Below, piece after piece: positions 6,285-6,728 of a stretch of DNA of 6,728 bases. Each line of letters starts with the position of its first letter. Position 1 is the first letter of the stretch. Origin of the DNA: Candidatus Aminicenantota bacterium (lineage in GTDB: Bacteria; Acidobacteriota; Aminicenantia; Aminicenantales; Aminicenantaceae); NCBI GenBank assembly GCA_030620655.1, contig JAUXEH010000155.1, positions 1-6,728 of the forward strand, given 5' to 3'. The notes under the pieces were generated by a model, which was not told the DNA's origin, did no database searches, and was given only the letters and a program-made list of their open reading frames with translations. The position numbers were made by a program, and so were the translations under genes.

Positions 6285-6370
6285 GGGCAGGTACCAAAGC
6301 GGCCAAACGGGGCGGGCTGTAAACCCGCTGGAGAAATCCTTCGGAGGTTCGAATCCTTCCCTGCCCACCA
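6285..6370 (+). tRNA. tRNA-Tyr (anticodon GUA), CCA encoded
   Basis: This is a class II tRNA. The acceptor GGGCAGG (6285-6291) pairs with CCTGCCC (6360-6366), the discriminator is A6367, and CCA is encoded at 6368-6370. The anticodon stem GCGGG/CCCGC holds the loop CTGTAAA with GTA at 6319-6321. A 14-nt long variable arm (6329-6342), typical of bacterial tRNA-Tyr, precedes the T stem GGAGG and the T loop TTCGAAT. Confidence 0.97.
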
Positions 6371-6379
6371 TGGCCGTAT

Positions 6380-6452
6380 GCGGGAATAGCTCAGTTGGTA
6401 GAGCAACGGCCTTCCAAGCCGTTTGTCGCGGGTTCGACTCCCGTTTCCCGCT
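6380..6452 (+). tRNA. tRNA-Gly (anticodon UCC)
   Basis: The acceptor GCGGGAA (6380-6386) pairs with TTCCCGC (6445-6451), and the discriminator T6452 is usual for bacterial tRNA-Gly. The anticodon stem ACGGC/GCCGT holds the loop CTTCCAA with TCC at 6413-6415, which reads GGA and GGG. The D and T arms are standard. CCA is not encoded. It lies 9 nt after tRNA-Tyr, so it is certainly co-transcribed. Confidence 0.97.
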
Positions 6453-6468
6453 CTTGAGCTAGGAGGTC

Positions 6469-6541
6469 GCCCACGTAGCTCAGTTGGTAGAGCACGTCCT
6501 TGGTAAGGACGGGGTCACCAGTTCAAGTCTGGTCGTGGGCT
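6469..6541 (+). tRNA. tRNA-Thr (anticodon GGU)
   Basis: The acceptor GCCCACG (6469-6475) pairs with CGTGGGC (6534-6540), and the discriminator is T6541. The anticodon stem CGTCC/GGACG holds the loop TTGGTAA with GGT at 6502-6504, which reads ACC and ACU. CCA is not encoded. The 3' end runs straight into T residues (6541-6547), 59 nt before the tuf start. Together with the UGU isoacceptor it covers the ACA, ACC and ACU codons. Confidence 0.97.
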
Positions 6542-6586
6542 TTTTTTAAGCTTGTTTTATATAAATATAAACCGACAGGGAGAATG

Positions 6587-6593
6587 AGGAGGT
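6587..6593 (+). promoter_or_regulatory. Strong Shine-Dalgarno of tuf
   Basis: AGGAGGT is a near-complete anti-16S match, 7 nt before the ATG at 6601. It fits very high EF-Tu expression and confirms the start. Confidence 0.9.
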
Positions 6594-6600
6594 AAGGCAA

Positions 6601-6728
6601 ATGGCGAAGGAAAAGTTTGAGCGCACGAAGCCGCATTTGAACATCGGCACGATCGGGCACGTTGACCACGGCAAGACGACCCTTACCGCAGCGATCACTC
6701 GCGTATTGTCCGTCAAGGGCAACGTCGA
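6601..6728 (+). CDS. tuf: Elongation factor Tu, N-terminal part (cut by window edge)
   Basis: EF-Tu is the GTPase that brings aminoacyl-tRNA to the ribosomal A site. Only the first 42 codons and two further bases are inside the window. They read MAKEKFERTKPHLNIGTIGH and onward, with the P-loop GHVDHGKT at residues 19-26 and the following TLTAAIT helix, essentially the universal bacterial EF-Tu start. The start is fixed by the Shine-Dalgarno at 6587. The gene lies directly after four tRNAs, in the arrangement of E. coli tufB, so it is likely read from the tRNA promoter near 5964. No strong promoter is visible in the 59-nt gap after the last tRNA. Confidence 0.97.
   Translation, partial: MAKEKFERTKPHLNIGTIGHVDHGKTTLTAAITRVLSVKGNV

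Noticed and set aside
5867..6406. Long minus-strand reading frame of 179 codons across the tRNA cluster
   Set aside because: It is antisense to tRNA-Thr and tRNA-Tyr and contains the GKDSNLRR and PADYKSAALPTELRW-like strings typical of spurious proteins predicted opposite tRNA genes.
6250..6462. Plus-strand 70-codon frame through tRNA-Tyr and tRNA-Gly
   Set aside because: It is the translation of two clear tRNA genes, not a protein.

Overview
The window looks like chromosomal DNA from a diderm (Gram-negative type), moderately GC-rich bacterium. It has an outer-membrane beta-barrel protein with a cleavable signal peptide and a C-terminal Phe, sigma70-like promoters, the separate PurS/PurQ/small-PurL form of FGAM synthase, and the widespread bacterial tRNA(Thr-Tyr-Gly-Thr)-tuf cluster. 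The sequence alone does not fix a phylum.

Minus strand, 5484 down to 145: one tightly packed operon, purB-purS-purQ-purL followed by an outer-membrane protein gene. purB and purS overlap by 11 bp, purS and purQ are 14 bp apart, purQ and purL are 4 bp apart, and purL overlaps the OMP gene in a GTGA junction. PurS, PurQ and PurL together make FGAM synthase (step 4 of de novo purine synthesis). PurB acts later, on SAICAR and on adenylosuccinate. A sigma70-like promoter (TTGACA, 18 bp, TATTAT) lies just upstream of purB. Two bases past the last stop codon is a striking foldback: 26-bp arms with one mismatch around a 24-nt loop that is G-rich on the plus strand. Bases 1-66, beyond it, show no supportable gene.

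Divergent region 5485-5868: a small plus-strand gene (64 codons, start 5634) whose N-terminal half resembles the first helix of ECF-type sigma factors but lacks the rest. It is followed by a GC-rich hairpin. A perfect 7-2-7 palindrome lies between its start and the purB promoter and may regulate one or both.

Plus strand, 5930-6728: an AT-rich stretch and a strong promoter lead into tRNA-Thr(UGU), tRNA-Tyr(GUA), tRNA-Gly(UCC) and tRNA-Thr(GGU). The start of tuf (EF-Tu) follows, with a strong Shine-Dalgarno sequence, and is cut by the window edge.

Most genes here are ordinary housekeeping genes. The parts worth a second look are the foldback at 67-142, the three long G tracts (9, 8 and 7) early in the OMP gene, the co-translation of that OMP with purine enzymes, and the small sigma-helix protein with its palindrome.
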